Shown: one piece after another, positions 35,441-46,232 of the stretch | Layout: the number at the start of each line of letters is the position of its first letter | Position numbering within the stretch: the first letter of the stretch is position 1 | From: Paracoccaceae bacterium | Lineage (GTDB): Bacteria; Pseudomonadota; Alphaproteobacteria; Rhodobacterales; Rhodobacteraceae | NCBI GenBank assembly: GCA_003512825.1 | Contig: DOOI01000057.1 | Location: 1 to 48,974 of the forward strand | Reading direction: 5' to 3' | DNA: 48,974 nt | Notes under the pieces: generated by a model | The model's database searches: none | What the model was told of the DNA's origin: nothing | The model's input: the letters and a program-made list of their open reading frames with translations, nothing else | Translations under genes and position numbers: made by a program

Positions 35441-36511
35441 ATGACTGACGGCCCGAACATCTTGAATGAAATGAATGATCGCTCGCGCGAAGTGTTTCGC
35501 AGAGTGGTTGAGGGCTATATTCATTCCGGCGACCCCGTGGGCAGCCGCACCTTGACGCGCAGTATGAGCGAGAGCGTTAGCGCGGCAACAATTCGAAATG
35601 TAATGCAGGATCTCGAGTATCTGGGCCTTCTCGGATCGCCTCATATTTCCGCCGGCCGAATCCCAACGCAATTGGGTCTCAGGTTGTTTGTCGACTCCTT
35701 GCTTGAAGTTTCGCCGCCCGATGCCGATGACCGGGCCAAAATCGACGAAACGCTGGGGTCAAACGCTTCGGATGTGTCCTCGTTGCTGGATCGTGTTGGC
35801 GCGGCGCTTTCTGGCGTGACACGTGGCGCTTCGCTGGTTTTGACCCCCAAACACGAAGCGCCCATTCGCCATGTGGAATTCGTAAGCCTTGCTCCGGACC
35901 GTGCTCTGGTGGTTTTGGTCTTCGCGGACGGTCACGTTGAGAACCGCATTTTCACACCTCCGCTTGGGCAAACCCCATCCTCCATGCGCGAAGCCGCAAA
36001 TTTTCTAAATGCGTTGGTCGAAGGCAAGACCATCAGCGAAGTTCGCCTTGCCATGAAAAGCGAAATTCTCAAACGTCGCCAAGAAATAGATGTTCTGGCG
36101 CAGGACTTGATCGAATCAGGCCTCGCCATTTGGGAAAATGAAGGGGACCGCCACGAGCGCCTCATCGTGCGCGGACGGTCCAACTTGCTCAACCCCGAGA
36201 GCAACCAACAAGACCTGGAGCGCATCAGAACGCTGTTCGACGACCTTGAACGCAAGCGTGACATCGCAGATTTCTTGGAATTGACAGACAAAGGCGACGG
36301 CGTACGGATTTTCATTGGGTCAGAGAACAAACTTTTCTCACTTTCGGGTTCCTCTCTGGTGGTTTCTCCATATATGAACGCTGACCGAAAGATCATCGGC
36401 GCCGTGGGCGTGATTGGGCCAACTCGACTGAACTATGGTCGGATCGTTCCAATTGTGGACTACACAGCCCAACTTGTGGGGCGGATGATCGGTGACCGTA
36501 GCGAGAGGTGA
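35441..36511 (+). CDS. hrcA: HrcA heat-inducible transcription repressor
   Basis: Repressor that binds CIRCE operators of groE and related chaperone genes; stabilised by GroEL. The N-terminal winged helix contains [25 protein letters not shown] and [16 protein letters not shown]. The motif [20 protein letters not shown] is diagnostic. The C-terminal part has [40 protein letters not shown] in shortened form. Start ATG 35441 has CAGGAG upstream; length is 356. grpE follows with a one-base overlap (TGATG). Confidence 0.97.
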   Translation: MTDGPNILNEMNDRSREVFRRVVEGYIHSGDPVGSRTLTRSMSESVSAATIRNVMQDLEYLGLLGSPHISAGRIPTQLGLRLFVDSLLEVSPPDADDRAKIDETLGSNASDVSSLLDRVGAALSGVTRGASLVLTPKHEAPIRHVEFVSLAPDRALVVLVFADGHVENRIFTPPLGQTPSSMREAANFLNALVEGKTISEVRLAMKSEILKRRQEIDVLAQDLIESGLAIWENEGDRHERLIVRGRSNLLNPESNQQDLERIRTLFDDLERKRDIADFLELTDKGDGVRIFIGSENKLFSLSGSSLVVSPYMNADRKIIGAVGVIGPTRLNYGRIVPIVDYTAQLVGRMIGDRSER

Positions 36512-37083
36512 TGAGCATGGCAAAGCGCGAAAAAGAACCACAGTTTCTGGACGATCTGTTAGATGCCGAAGCAGAGGAAAACGCGGGATTCGAAGAAGAG
36601 ATCGGATCGGGCGAAGCCGAGATTGATGCGCTACGCGCCGAGCGGAACGAATATAAAGATCGCTGGATGCGCGCACTCGCCGATGCTGAAAACAGCCGCA
36701 AGCGAGCAGACCGAGATCGCCGCGAGGCTGAAAACTATGGCGGCTCCAAACTCGCCCGCGATATGCTTCCGGTGTATGACAATATGAAGCGCGCGCTGGA
36801 TGCGGCGACGGACGATCAGCGTGCCGCTTTTGGCCCTCTGCTCGAGGGTATTGAGCTCACGATGCGCGAGCTTTTGAATATTTTCGCAAAGCACGGAATT
36901 ACAATCATTGCGCCCCAAGTTGGCGACGTCTTTGATCCGCTCCATCATCAGGCAATGTTTGAAGCGCCTGTTCCTGGAACGAAGGCCGGAGATATCGTTC
37001 AAATCGCCGCCGAGGGCTTTATGCTTCACGACCGACTTCTACGACCCGCTCAGGTCGGCGTTTCGTCTATGCCGTCAAACTAA
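36511..37083 (+). CDS. grpE: GrpE, nucleotide exchange factor for DnaK
   Basis: Releases ADP from DnaK. The N-terminal acidic region and long coiled coil (about residues 25-85) include ERNEYKDRWMRALADAENSRKRADRD. The C-terminal beta domain has VGDVFDPLHHQAMFEAPVP and GFMLHDRLLRPAQVGVS. Length is 190. Start at 36511 or 36517 cannot be separated; GAGAGG and GGTGATG lie upstream. hrcA-grpE is a common pair, but no dnaK is visible in this window. Confidence 0.96.
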   Translation: MSMAKREKEPQFLDDLLDAEAEENAGFEEEIGSGEAEIDALRAERNEYKDRWMRALADAENSRKRADRDRREAENYGGSKLARDMLPVYDNMKRALDAATDDQRAAFGPLLEGIELTMRELLNIFAKHGITIIAPQVGDVFDPLHHQAMFEAPVPGTKAGDIVQIAAEGFMLHDRLLRPAQVGVSSMPSN

Positions 37084-37093
37084 CGACGTCAGT

Positions 37094-37127
37094 GACTAGG
37101 CGGTGCGCCGCGCTGCCTAGTCTTTTA
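37094..37127 (+). terminator. Terminator between grpE and mutS
   Basis: GACTAGGC (37094-37101) pairs perfectly with GCCTAGTC (37115-37122) and is followed by TTTT. The right arm contains the mutS stop codon. It should terminate the grpE transcript. Confidence 0.8.
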
Positions 37128-39747
37128 ACAAATCCCGCAATTCGTACAGAGCCGCCAAAGCCTCTCTGGGCGTCAATTCATCGGGATGGATGCTCTTCAA
37201 TCGCGTCTCTACTTCCGAAACCGCAGGCACAGCCTTTTTCGTGACGATCGGCGCACTCGCGGCAAAAAGCGGAAGATCATCGATTAGAACGGATCGCTTT
37301 CCGCCCTCCCGCTCTCCCTTTTCCAAGGCCTCTAACACCACTTTCGCCCGCGCAATCACCGCGCTTGGCAGCCCGGCGAGGCGGGCCACTTGCACGCCGT
37401 AGCTTCGATCCGCCGCTCCCTTACGCACCTCGTGCAAAAAGATCACGTCACCTGCGTGCTCTCGAACCGTCACAGTCGCATTATCCACCCGCGCAAGTTT
37501 GCCCGCCAGCGCCGTCATTTCGTGATAATGCGTGGCAAAGAGCGCTCGACAGCCATTCACATCGTGCAGATGCTCCAGCGTCGCCCAAGCAATCGACAAA
37601 CCGTCATAGGTGGCAGTGCCCCGCCCGATTTCATCTAGAATCACCAGCGCGCGGGCATCCGCTTGATTGAGGATGGCTGCGGTTTCAACCATCTCCACCA
37701 TAAAGGTTGACCGCCCCCGCGCGAGATCGTCGCTGGCACCAACGCGACTGAACAATTGGCTTACAATTCCAATATGTGCGCTCTCTGCAGGCACGTGGCT
37801 TCCAATCTGTGCCAATATCGCAATAAGCGCATTTTGGCGAAGAAAGGTGGATTTACCTGCCATGTTGGGGCCAGTGAGCAACCAAACATCTTTGCCACCT
37901 CCCAAATCAGAATCGTTTGCAACAAAGCTTTCGCCCTGCTTGCGAAGCGCCTGCTCAACGACGGGGTGCCGTCCTCCAACGATGTGTAGTCGACGCGAGC
38001 CATCTACAACGGGCCTCACCCATCCCTCACCCCGACTCAAATCAGCAAGCGCCGCTGCAAGATCAAACTCCGCTAACGCTCGTGATGTCGCGTTTATCCG
38101 CGCCGCGCTGGTCAAAACTTCTAGCCGCAGGCTCTCAAATATCCGCTTCTCGATATCCAGCGCCCGCCCACCAGCATTTAGGATACGGGTCTCCATCTCG
38201 CCCAATTCTGGAGTGGTAAAGCGCAACTGGTTGGCTGTGGTCTGCCGATGCTTAAACCGCTCATTCAGCGGGGGTGCCAAGAACTTATCTGAATGAGCAG
38301 AGGTCACTTCAATAAAGTAGCCCAGCACATTATTATGCTTTATTTTCAACGAGGAAACACCCGCCTCATCCGCATATTCCTGCTGCATCTTGGCGATTAC
38401 GCTGCGCCCTTCGTCACGAAGCTGGCGCATTTCATCTAGTTCGGCATCAAACCCTGACGCAACAAAGCCGCCGTCTCGCACCAAAAGCGGCGGTTCGGCT
38501 GTCAAGGCTTCTTCAAACAGCGTGATCAGGCCGTCATGCCCAACAAAATCTTTGGCAGCGGTCGCCAAGAGGTGCGGCAATTCCCCATTTAGGTTCTTAG
38601 AAATAAGGTCTGCTTGGACCAAGCCATTACGAATTGCGGCCAAGTCTCGTGGGCCGCCACGTTCTAGAGAAAGCCGAGAAAGAGCGCGATCCAGATCAGG
38701 AACACGGCGCAAGGCATCGCGCAAATCGCCAGCCAAACGACTCTGTTCCACCATAAAATCAATCGCGTCATGCCTTTCGCTGACCGTCTCAACATCTCGG
38801 CTCGGCGAGGAAACTCGACGTTCCAGCAGCCGCGCACCAGCTGCCGTTACAGTGCGATCAATAGCAGCAAGCAGCGATCCGTTCCGGCCTCCGTTCATCG
38901 AGTGTGTAATTTCGAGATTTCGCCGAGTTGCGGCGTCAATCTGCATTAATCCACCTTCCGCTTCACGGATGGGTGGCCGAAGCAACGGCAGTTTCCCGCG
39001 TTGTGTCAGATCCAGATAGTCGACGATTGCGCCCATTGCGCTGATCTCAGCACGGCCAAACGCACCGAATGGTTCGAGTGAGGCCACTTCGAATAGCCCG
39101 CACAGCCGCCGCTCACTATTGGTCGAGTCAAATGAAGAGCGCGCTAATGGCGTAACTGCTGCCCCAAATTCAGTTACTAAATCAGCCAAATCAGCCTCTG
39201 CGCTCTCGCTCAGAACCACCTCAGATGGCATGAGCCTCGCCAGTTCCGGCCCAAGCAGGGCAAGTGGCAAAGGCGTCACGTGGAATGCTCCCGTCGAGAT
39301 ATCCACCCAAGCCAATGCGCCCTCATCGCGAACCAGACTATAGGCCGCCAGGAAATTGTGTCGGCGCGCCTCCAGCAAGCTTTCTTCGGTCAACGTGCCG
39401 GGCGTCACCAATCGAACGACGTCGCGCCTTACGACAGACTTTGATCCTCGCTTCTTCGCTTCGGCAGGATCCTCCATCTGTTCGGCAATCGCCACGCGAA
39501 AACCCTTGCGGATCAGCGTTAGTAAATAGCCCTCTGCTGCGTGAACTGGCACGCCACACATGGGAATATCCTCGCCCAAGTGCAGCCCCCGCTTTGTCAG
39601 CGCGATATCGAGCGCCGCAGACGCCGCGACGGCATCATCAAAGAACATCTCATAGAAGTCGCCCATCCGGTAAAACAGCAGGGCTTCCGGGTTCTGCGCC
39701 TTGATCTCAAGATATTGCGCCATCATCGGCGTGACGGTGTCGTTCAC
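37117..39747 (-). CDS. mutS: MutS DNA mismatch repair protein
   Basis: Mismatch-recognising ATPase. The mismatch-binding motif GDFYEMF appears near residue 26. The ATPase domain contains [13 protein letters not shown] (around residue 625), [18 protein letters not shown] and FATHYHEM. Length is 876. The start is taken as GTG 39747 with AGGGGAG seven bases upstream, giving the usual N-terminus with TPMMAQYLE. The reading frame stays open further upstream but with no good start. It is transcribed alone, divergent from maeB. Confidence 0.97.
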   Translation of the reverse strand: MNDTVTPMMAQYLEIKAQNPEALLFYRMGDFYEMFFDDAVAASAALDIALTKRGLHLGEDIPMCGVPVHAAEGYLLTLIRKGFRVAIAEQMEDPAEAKKRGSKSVVRRDVVRLVTPGTLTEESLLEARRHNFLAAYSLVRDEGALAWVDISTGAFHVTPLPLALLGPELARLMPSEVVLSESAEADLADLVTEFGAAVTPLARSSFDSTNSERRLCGLFEVASLEPFGAFGRAEISAMGAIVDYLDLTQRGKLPLLRPPIREAEGGLMQIDAATRRNLEITHSMNGGRNGSLLAAIDRTVTAAGARLLERRVSSPSRDVETVSERHDAIDFMVEQSRLAGDLRDALRRVPDLDRALSRLSLERGGPRDLAAIRNGLVQADLISKNLNGELPHLLATAAKDFVGHDGLITLFEEALTAEPPLLVRDGGFVASGFDAELDEMRQLRDEGRSVIAKMQQEYADEAGVSSLKIKHNNVLGYFIEVTSAHSDKFLAPPLNERFKHRQTTANQLRFTTPELGEMETRILNAGGRALDIEKRIFESLRLEVLTSAARINATSRALAEFDLAAALADLSRGEGWVRPVVDGSRRLHIVGGRHPVVEQALRKQGESFVANDSDLGGGKDVWLLTGPNMAGKSTFLRQNALIAILAQIGSHVPAESAHIGIVSQLFSRVGASDDLARGRSTFMVEMVETAAILNQADARALVILDEIGRGTATYDGLSIAWATLEHLHDVNGCRALFATHYHEMTALAGKLARVDNATVTVREHAGDVIFLHEVRKGAADRSYGVQVARLAGLPSAVIARAKVVLEALEKGEREGGKRSVLIDDLPLFAASAPIVTKKAVPAVSEVETRLKSIHPDELTPREALAALYELRDLLKD

Positions 39748-39876
39748 AATCCACTCCCCTGACCCCAGCAAGACCTTACAAATCCCGCCCCTGCGGCGAA
39801 AGGCGAAAACGCTTCCCCGTTGAGCCACAGCCACTCCGCATGTATGAGACTTAAGCCGGAAGGAGAGCCGCCCCAA

Positions 39877-42132
39877 ATGTCCAAGTTAAAATATACCCGC
39901 GAAGAAGCCCTGCAATTCCATCTCGAACCCACCCCAGGCAAGTGGGAGGTGCAGGCAACAGTCCCAATGACAACCCAACGGGACCTCTCCTTGGCCTATT
40001 CACCCGGCGTCGCGGTGCCCTGTGAAGAGATCCATAAATCGCCCGAAACAGCCTATGATTACACAAACAAGGGCAACCTTGTGGCCGTCATTTCAAACGG
40101 TACAGCGGTGCTGGGCCTTGGCAACCTTGGCGCGCTGGCCTCAAAGCCCGTGATGGAAGGGAAGTCAGTTCTCTTCAAGCGTTTCGCTGATGTGAACTCT
40201 ATCGACATTGAGCTCGACACCGAAGACCCCGACGAGATCATTCAAGCCGTCAAGCTGATGGGGCCGACTTTTGGCGGCATCAATCTCGAAGATATCAAAG
40301 CGCCCGAGTGCTTCATCATCGAAAGCCGTCTCAAGGAGCTGATGGACATCCCCGTGTTTCACGATGATCAGCACGGCACAGCTGTGATTTGTGCTGCCGG
40401 CCTCATCAACGCGCTGCATCTCTCCGGTAAGAAAATCGACGAAGTTCGTATTGTCGTGAATGGCGCAGGTGCCGCAGGAATTGCCTGTATCGAGCTTTTG
40501 AAGCGGATGGGCGCGCGCCATGACAATTGCATCCTCTGCGACACCAAAGGCACCATCTACCAAGGACGCACCGAGGGGATGAACCAATGGAAGTCCGCGC
40601 ATGCGGCAAAAACGGACGCGCGCTCACTCGAAGAAGCCATGGTTGGCGCCGACGTTTTCCTTGGCGTTTCGGCCAAAGGCGCGGTCACCCAAGAAATGGT
40701 GCAGAGCATGGCTGATAATCCAGTGATCTTTGCCATGGCCAACCCAGATCCGGAAATCACCCCCGAGGACGCGCATGAGGTGCGCCCTGATGCCATCGTC
40801 GCGACGGGGCGCTCGGATTACCCGAACCAAGTCAACAACGTGCTGGGATTCCCCTATTTGTTCCGCGGCGCTCTCGATGTGCATGCTCGTGCAATAAACG
40901 ACGAGATGAAAATCGCCTGCGCCCAAGCGCTTGCCGAACTCGCGCGTGAAGATGTGCCCGACGAGGTTGCGATGGCCTATGGCCGAAAGCTGACCTTTGG
41001 ACGCGACTATATCATTCCGACACCGTTTGATCCCCGCCTTATTCACCGGATTCCACCAGCCGTAGCACGCGCATGTATGGAAACCGGTGCGGCGCGACGC
41101 CCGATCATTGATATGGACGCCTATGAACTTTCCTTGCGCCACCGCATGGATCCGACAGCATCGATTTTGCGGGGTATCCACGCCCGAGCGCGCTCGGCTC
41201 AAGCCCGAATGATCTTTGCCGAAGGAGACGACCCACGCGTTTTGCGAGCGGCGGTGCAGTATCAGCGTTCCGGGTTGGGCAAAGCGCTCGTTGTGGGCCG
41301 CGAATCCGACGTTCGAGAAAAGCTGGAGGCCGAAGGTCTCGGAGACGCCGTGCGCGAGTTGGAGGTGGTGAATGCCGCCAACACGCGGCATCTGAATACT
41401 TACAAAGATTTTCTCTACAACCGTCTGCAGCGCAAAGGTTTTGACCGTCACGACGTCCATCGTCTCGCCGCTCGCGACCGCCACGTGTTTTCCGCCTTGA
41501 TGCTCGCGCATGGCCAAGGCGATGGTTTGGTGACTGGGGCTACGCGTAAATCCGCCTATGTTCTTGGATTGATGAACCATGTTTTCGACGCGGATTCGGC
41601 CCATGGCGCAGCAGGCATTACCGCCCTTCTTCACAAGGGCCGGATCGTATTGATCGGTGATACGCTGGTGCAGGAATGGCCAGACGAAGAAGACCTTGCG
41701 ACCATTGCTGAACGTGCGGCTGATGTTGCGCGCCATTTTGGTCTGGATCCGCGCGTTGCCTTTGTTTCATTCTCCACCTTCGGTTACCCGGTCTCGGAGC
41801 GGGCGACAAAAATGGCACTCGCGCCAGCGGTTCTTGAACGGCGCGGCGTCAATTTTGAGTTTGAAGGTGAAATGACAGTCGACGTTGCGCTCAATCCCCG
41901 CGCGCAGGCCAACTATCCGTTTCAGCGCCTCTCAGGTCCGGCCAATATCTTGATCGTCCCGGCGCGGCACTCGGCCTCGATTTCGGTCAAGCTCATGCAG
42001 GAAATGGGTGGTGCTACCGTTATTGGTCCGATCCTCGCTGGTGTCGACAAGTCGATCCAGATTTGTTCAACATCCGCAACGGTCAATGACATTTTGAACA
42101 TGGCCGTTTTGGCTGCGAACAAGATCGGATAA
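39877..42132 (+). CDS. maeB: MaeB-type NADP malic enzyme with C-terminal phosphotransacetylase-like domain
   Basis: Oxidative decarboxylation of malate to pyruvate. The malic domain has [42 protein letters not shown] and the catalytic region [12 protein letters not shown]. The NAD(P)-binding site is [16 protein letters not shown]. From about residue 430 a phosphotransacetylase-like domain follows ([24 protein letters not shown] [13 protein letters not shown]), which in this family regulates rather than catalyses. Length is 751. Start ATG 39877 has AGGAG upstream. rbsK follows after four bases. Confidence 0.97.
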   Translation: MSKLKYTREEALQFHLEPTPGKWEVQATVPMTTQRDLSLAYSPGVAVPCEEIHKSPETAYDYTNKGNLVAVISNGTAVLGLGNLGALASKPVMEGKSVLFKRFADVNSIDIELDTEDPDEIIQAVKLMGPTFGGINLEDIKAPECFIIESRLKELMDIPVFHDDQHGTAVICAAGLINALHLSGKKIDEVRIVVNGAGAAGIACIELLKRMGARHDNCILCDTKGTIYQGRTEGMNQWKSAHAAKTDARSLEEAMVGADVFLGVSAKGAVTQEMVQSMADNPVIFAMANPDPEITPEDAHEVRPDAIVATGRSDYPNQVNNVLGFPYLFRGALDVHARAINDEMKIACAQALAELAREDVPDEVAMAYGRKLTFGRDYIIPTPFDPRLIHRIPPAVARACMETGAARRPIIDMDAYELSLRHRMDPTASILRGIHARARSAQARMIFAEGDDPRVLRAAVQYQRSGLGKALVVGRESDVREKLEAEGLGDAVRELEVVNAANTRHLNTYKDFLYNRLQRKGFDRHDVHRLAARDRHVFSALMLAHGQGDGLVTGATRKSAYVLGLMNHVFDADSAHGAAGITALLHKGRIVLIGDTLVQEWPDEEDLATIAERAADVARHFGLDPRVAFVSFSTFGYPVSERATKMALAPAVLERRGVNFEFEGEMTVDVALNPRAQANYPFQRLSGPANILIVPARHSASISVKLMQEMGGATVIGPILAGVDKSIQICSTSATVNDILNMAVLAANKIG

Positions 42133-42136
42133 TCAA

Positions 42137-42997
42137 ATGCCGGCGATCTGGTCCTTCGGATCGATCAATATCGATCACGCCTATCGCGTCGATCACATTC
42201 CCGCGCCGGGTGAAACCATTGCGGCGCGGGAGTATTCCGCCGATCTTGGTGGCAAAGGTGCCAATCAATCGGTCGCGGCAGCCCGTGCGGGCGCATCTGT
42301 CTCGCATATCGGCCAGATTGGTGCCGATGGAAAATGGGCAAAAACGCGCCTGTCAGACTACGGCGTAAACACTCGGTTCATCACCGAAACCGACACGCCC
42401 ACGGGTCACGCTATCATCACAATCGACGCGTATGGCGAAAATGCGATCACCATTTTTCCGGGCGCGAATCATTCGTTCAAGAAATCGAATCTAGAAGAGG
42501 CTTTGAGCGGGGCGGCGCCAACTGACTTTCTTTTGCTTCAAAACGAAACCAACCTTCAGGTCGAAGCCGCTGCGCTTGGCCACCAAAAAGGGCTTTACGT
42601 CATCTATTCGGCAGCACCCTTTGATGCCGAGGCAACAAAAGCCGTCCTTCCTTACCTATCAATGATTATTCTCAACGAGATTGAGGCGCATCAGCTCCAC
42701 CAATCTCAGGCGAAAATCCCCGCGAGCGTTACGGTTGTCACAACGCGCGGTGCGAACGGCGCGGTCTGGCAAAGCAACACACAGTCCTTTGATACGCCAG
42801 CCTTTATCGTAGAGCCCGTCGACACCACAGGGGCTGGGGATACTTTCACAGGATACTTGGCCGCGTCTCTTGCCGCGGGCTTATCGCCCGAGGCCGCGAT
42901 GATCATGGCGTCTCGCGCTGCCGCCCTCAAGGTGACGCGATTTGGTACCGCTTCCGCCATACCCTCTCGTGCAGAAGTCGATGTTTTTCCCAATTAA
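42137..42997 (+). CDS. rbsK: Ribokinase-like PfkB sugar kinase
   Basis: PfkB-family kinase most like ribokinase, which phosphorylates ribose to ribose-5-phosphate. The N-terminal GSINIDHAYRVDHIPAPGET and LGGKGANQSVAAARAG bind sugar. The C-terminal PVDTTGAGDTFTGYLAA carries the catalytic Asp and anion hole. Length is 286, slightly short. It is separated from maeB by four bases and converges on msrA with a four-base overlap. No ribose transporter is nearby, so the sugar is not certain. Confidence 0.88.
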   Translation: MPAIWSFGSINIDHAYRVDHIPAPGETIAAREYSADLGGKGANQSVAAARAGASVSHIGQIGADGKWAKTRLSDYGVNTRFITETDTPTGHAIITIDAYGENAITIFPGANHSFKKSNLEEALSGAAPTDFLLLQNETNLQVEAAALGHQKGLYVIYSAAPFDAEATKAVLPYLSMIILNEIEAHQLHQSQAKIPASVTVVTTRGANGAVWQSNTQSFDTPAFIVEPVDTTGAGDTFTGYLAASLAAGLSPEAAMIMASRAAALKVTRFGTASAIPSRAEVDVFPN

Positions 42998-43641
42998 TGG
43001 GCAAACACCGCCTCTTTCCCCCATAGTGCCTTTACGCGCTGATCCCGGCCACAGGCTTCGCGGTATTTCTTATAGGCGGTCGATTGCTTCACTGGTCCAA
43101 ATCGCGTGATCACTACTTTGGAGCCCTTATAATAGTCTTGGTGGTAATCCTCTGCTTTCCAAAACGTGCCAGCCATCAAAACAGGTGTCACAACACGCTT
43201 CCGCAGCGCAGCTTCCGCCTCGGACTTTGCCTTTTCAGCAAGCTGCTTTTCCGCTGAATCAGAGACGAAAATCGCTGTTCTATAGCTGTCTCCACGGTCG
43301 CAAAACTGCCCGCCCGCATCAGTTGGATCGACCGACCGGAAAAACAGCCGTAAAAGCTCTTCTTTGCTTATCTTGCTCGGATTGAACCGGATTTGAACCG
43401 CCTCGTAATGCCCAGAGCCGCCTGCGGAAACTTGTTTATAGCTAGGGTTCTTCGATGCGCCCCCGGTGTAGCCAGAGACAACCTCCAACACCCCTGACAC
43501 GCCTTCAAAGTCTGATTCGACGCACCAAAAACATCCGCCAGCGACAGTCAAAACGTTCTCAGCCGCTTTCGCTGGATGAGCCTTTGCCCAAAAGCCCAAA
43601 ACAATGAGCAAAAGAAGCGTCCAAGTCTTGGTCTTCTGCAT
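42994..43641 (-). CDS. msrA: Secreted peptide methionine sulfoxide reductase MsrA
   Basis: Reduces methionine-S-sulfoxide in proteins. A clear signal peptide precedes the domain, MQKTKTWTLLLLIVLGFW then AKAHPAKA, so the enzyme acts outside the cytoplasm. The catalytic motif GGCFWCVESDF is at residues 35-45. SGYTGGASKNPSYKQV and GHYEAVQIRFNP follow. A likely resolving cysteine lies in YREACGRD. Start ATG 43641 has GGAGGG upstream; length is 215. Confidence 0.94.
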   Translation of the reverse strand: MQKTKTWTLLLLIVLGFWAKAHPAKAAENVLTVAGGCFWCVESDFEGVSGVLEVVSGYTGGASKNPSYKQVSAGGSGHYEAVQIRFNPSKISKEELLRLFFRSVDPTDAGGQFCDRGDSYRTAIFVSDSAEKQLAEKAKSEAEAALRKRVVTPVLMAGTFWKAEDYHQDYYKGSKVVITRFGPVKQSTAYKKYREACGRDQRVKALWGKEAVFAH

Positions 43642-43772
43642 TTCATACCCTCCGCTTTCACGCGCAGACTGCGCTGCATCGCGGTCCAGACAAAGCCCCT
43701 GAAACGCCGTTTCACAGACAGGTGACACTCCGTGAGGCACAGGCTAGCGTCTGGATCAAACAGGAGGCACAG

Positions 43773-44672
43773 ATGGTCGATCACATCACAACCCACCAAG
43801 CCGAAGAAGACGCGCGAAACGAAAGCATTCTGATTTGGGTAAATGGCGCGCTCAAGCCCAAGGCTGAGGCCCTGGTCAGCGTTTATGATTCAGGGTTCAT
43901 GTTGGGCGATGGTGTGTGGGAAGGGATCCGTCTCTATAATGGCAAATGGTCCTTCATTGAGGAACATATTGACCGACTTTTCGAAGCCGCAAAAGCGATA
44001 GACCTAGATATTTGTATGTCCAAAAATCAGGTGATTTCAGCTGTAATAGAGACACAAACAGCAAACCAGATGATCACCGACGCCCATTGCCGCCTCATGG
44101 TTACCAGAGGCGTGAAAACGCGCCCGTTCCAGCACCCCTCTCTCAGCCGCCAAGGCCCAACTGTTGTCATCATTATGGAGCACTCACTCCCCAAAATTCC
44201 GCGACCCATTCGCCTTGCAACGGTCCCCCACCAGCGTGGACTACCCATGACCCAAGACCCCAAGCTCAACAGCCACTCCAAACTCAACTGCATTCTTGCC
44301 TGCATCGCCGCTGAAAAGGCGGGCGCTGACGAAGCCTTGATGCTTGACGTGCATGGCTTTGTGAACACGACGAACGCCTGCAATTTCTTCATCGTACGTA
44401 AGGGCGCGGTTTGGACATCCACAGGCGATTACTGCATGAACGGCATCACGCGCCAAAAGGTCATCGACCTTTGTCGAGCAAATGAGATCCCTGTTTTCGA
44501 GCGCAATTTTTCGCTCGTGGATACCTACTCCGCTGATGAAGCCTTCCTGACTGGGACTTTTGGCGCGCAAACCCCGGTAGGCAGCATTGATGGCCGTCAA
44601 ATCGGAACGGGCAAAATGGGGCCTATGACTGAACGCCTGCGCGCCCTTTACAAGAGCTTGGTGGGAGCCTGA
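43773..44672 (+). CDS. Class IV PLP aminotransferase (branched-chain/D-amino acid type)
   Basis: Fold-type IV pyridoxal-phosphate aminotransferase. VSVYDSGFMLGDGVWEGIRL is the N-terminal family motif. The PLP-binding lysine is in NSHSKLNCILA. DEALMLDVHGFVNTTNACNFFIV lies where branched-chain aminotransferases have an E in the GxVxE motif; here it is N, which may alter specificity. GITRQKVIDLC and SADEAFLTGTFGAQTPV finish the domain. Length is 299, with AGGAGG before the ATG. One base separates it from the sulfotransferase-like gene, so the two are coupled. Annotations as ilvE would be a guess. Confidence 0.88.
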   Translation: MVDHITTHQAEEDARNESILIWVNGALKPKAEALVSVYDSGFMLGDGVWEGIRLYNGKWSFIEEHIDRLFEAAKAIDLDICMSKNQVISAVIETQTANQMITDAHCRLMVTRGVKTRPFQHPSLSRQGPTVVIIMEHSLPKIPRPIRLATVPHQRGLPMTQDPKLNSHSKLNCILACIAAEKAGADEALMLDVHGFVNTTNACNFFIVRKGAVWTSTGDYCMNGITRQKVIDLCRANEIPVFERNFSLVDTYSADEAFLTGTFGAQTPVGSIDGRQIGTGKMGPMTERLRALYKSLVGA

Positions 44673-44673
44673 A

Positions 44674-45393
44674 ATGCGGATCGCGATGTGGTCCGGGCCA
44701 CGAAACCTCTCTACCGCCATGATGTATGCCTTTGCCCAAAGGTCTGACTTCGCTGTCATGGACGAGCCGTTTTATGCGCCATATTTGGCTAAAACAGGCT
44801 CTGATCACCCGATGGCAGCGGAAATCATCGGCGTGCATGCATGCGACCCAACACAAGTGGCCCAAGCATGTCTTGGGCCTATTCCCGGCGATAAACCGCA
44901 CCTCTATATGAAACATATGCCGCACCATATGATCCCGGGTTTCCCCCTAGAATGGGCCGCGCATTGCACAAACGTTCACCTCTTGCGCCATCCTGCCCGC
45001 GTGATCGCTTCATACGGTGAAAAACGCGCAGAAATGACGTTGGAGGATCTCGGTTATCCGCAGCAATCGGCACTCTTTGATAGAATTGGCGGTACCGTGA
45101 TCGACAGCGCTGATATTCGGGATGATCCGGCAGCGATGCTTGGCAAGCTTTGCGCGGCGCTCGGCCTAGAGTTTGACCCGGCCATGCTCTCATGGCCAAA
45201 AGGTGGGCGTCCAGAAGACGGCGTTTGGGCGTCGCATTGGTATGGAGCCATTCACGCCTCAACCGGATTTTCCGGTCCGGAAGGCCCACTCCCCGAACTG
45301 ACACCGCCGCTTGCCCGTCTCTGCGACGCGGCCATGCCTTATTACGAAGCGCTCGCCGCGCACCGAATTCGCCCCCACCCCAGCAGTCATTAA
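44674..45393 (+). CDS. Sulfotransferase-like P-loop protein
   Basis: A 239-residue protein of the P-loop sulfotransferase-like type. RIAMWSGPRNLSTAMMYAF at the N-terminus is the 5'-phosphosulfate (PAPS) loop pattern SGPRNxST. NVHLLRHPARVIASY matches the 3'-phosphate-binding motif. No signal peptide or membrane helix is visible. It follows the aminotransferase gene by one base. In plants and fungi I recall proteins that fuse such a domain with an aminotransferase. The substrate is unknown; true sulfotransferase activity is unproven. Confidence 0.82.
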   Translation: MRIAMWSGPRNLSTAMMYAFAQRSDFAVMDEPFYAPYLAKTGSDHPMAAEIIGVHACDPTQVAQACLGPIPGDKPHLYMKHMPHHMIPGFPLEWAAHCTNVHLLRHPARVIASYGEKRAEMTLEDLGYPQQSALFDRIGGTVIDSADIRDDPAAMLGKLCAALGLEFDPAMLSWPKGGRPEDGVWASHWYGAIHASTGFSGPEGPLPELTPPLARLCDAAMPYYEALAAHRIRPHPSSH

Positions 45394-45428
45394 CGCTTTT
45401 TCAAGCATTCATTTGGCATGATCTTGGG

Positions 45429-46229
45429 ATGAAACCCTTGCATCCTGCCTTTTCCGAATCGCCGCTTCCGCTCTTTGCGCGCTCCTCCCCCGCGCCAGAG
45501 CCGGATGAGGTTGTTGTCGTTCCGTCTATTCCTTCTGCTTTGGCAAAGGGCCGCTTGCCCTCCTATATTTCTGACCATCGTCAGCGTTTGCGTCATCGCT
45601 TCCTAGACGGTGGTGCCGACGCCATGCCCGACTACGAGATGCTCGAGCTGGTCCTATTCCGAGCGATCCCTCGTCAGGACGTCAAGCCACTCGCACGGCG
45701 ACTGCTTGACCGCTTTGGTGATTTCAACGGTGTGATAACCGCCCCCTCGGCGCGCCTGAGCCAAGAGCATGGGGTAGGTGACGCGGTCATCTTGGAATTA
45801 AAGATTGTCGAAGCAGCGGCCCGCCGTTTGGCCCGGGCGCGCGTCATGCATCGCCCGGTTATTTCTTCATGGAATGCCCTTCTTGAATACTGTCAGACCG
45901 CCATGGCACACCGCGAGACCGAGCAGTTTCGCGTCTTTTTCCTTGACCGGAAAAACACACTCATTGCCGATGAAGCCCAAGCCCAAGGCACTGTAGACCA
46001 CGTTCCTGTCTATCCGCGCGAGGTGGTGAAGCGCGCCCTAGAACTGAATGCATGTGCTCTCATCTTGGTGCATAACCACCCCTCCGGCGATCCAACTCCG
46101 AGTGCCTCTGATATTGAAATGACCAAGCAAATCGAGCGAGCCGCCTCCGCGCTGGGCATCTCACTCCATAATCATTTGGTTATTGGCAGGTCTCGGGAGA
46201 TAAGTTTCAAGTCTGAAGGTCTTCTTTAA
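45429..46229 (+). CDS. radC: RadC/JAB-domain DNA repair-type protein
   Basis: RadC family protein with an N-terminal UPF0758 helix-hairpin region (MLELVLFRAIPRQDVKPLARRLL in shortened form) and a C-terminal JAB/MPN metalloprotease-like domain. The metal motif HNHPSGDPTPSASD lies at residues 214-227. Length is 266. Start ATG 45429 gives the usual beginning; it has only a weak ribosome-binding site, and a longer frame upstream lies in the previous gene. The in vivo role of RadC is unclear despite its name. It converges on the OmpA-fusion gene with a three-base gap. Confidence 0.94.
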   Translation: MKPLHPAFSESPLPLFARSSPAPEPDEVVVVPSIPSALAKGRLPSYISDHRQRLRHRFLDGGADAMPDYEMLELVLFRAIPRQDVKPLARRLLDRFGDFNGVITAPSARLSQEHGVGDAVILELKIVEAAARRLARARVMHRPVISSWNALLEYCQTAMAHRETEQFRVFFLDRKNTLIADEAQAQGTVDHVPVYPREVVKRALELNACALILVHNHPSGDPTPSASDIEMTKQIERAASALGISLHNHLVIGRSREISFKSEGLL

Positions 46230-46232
46230 GGC

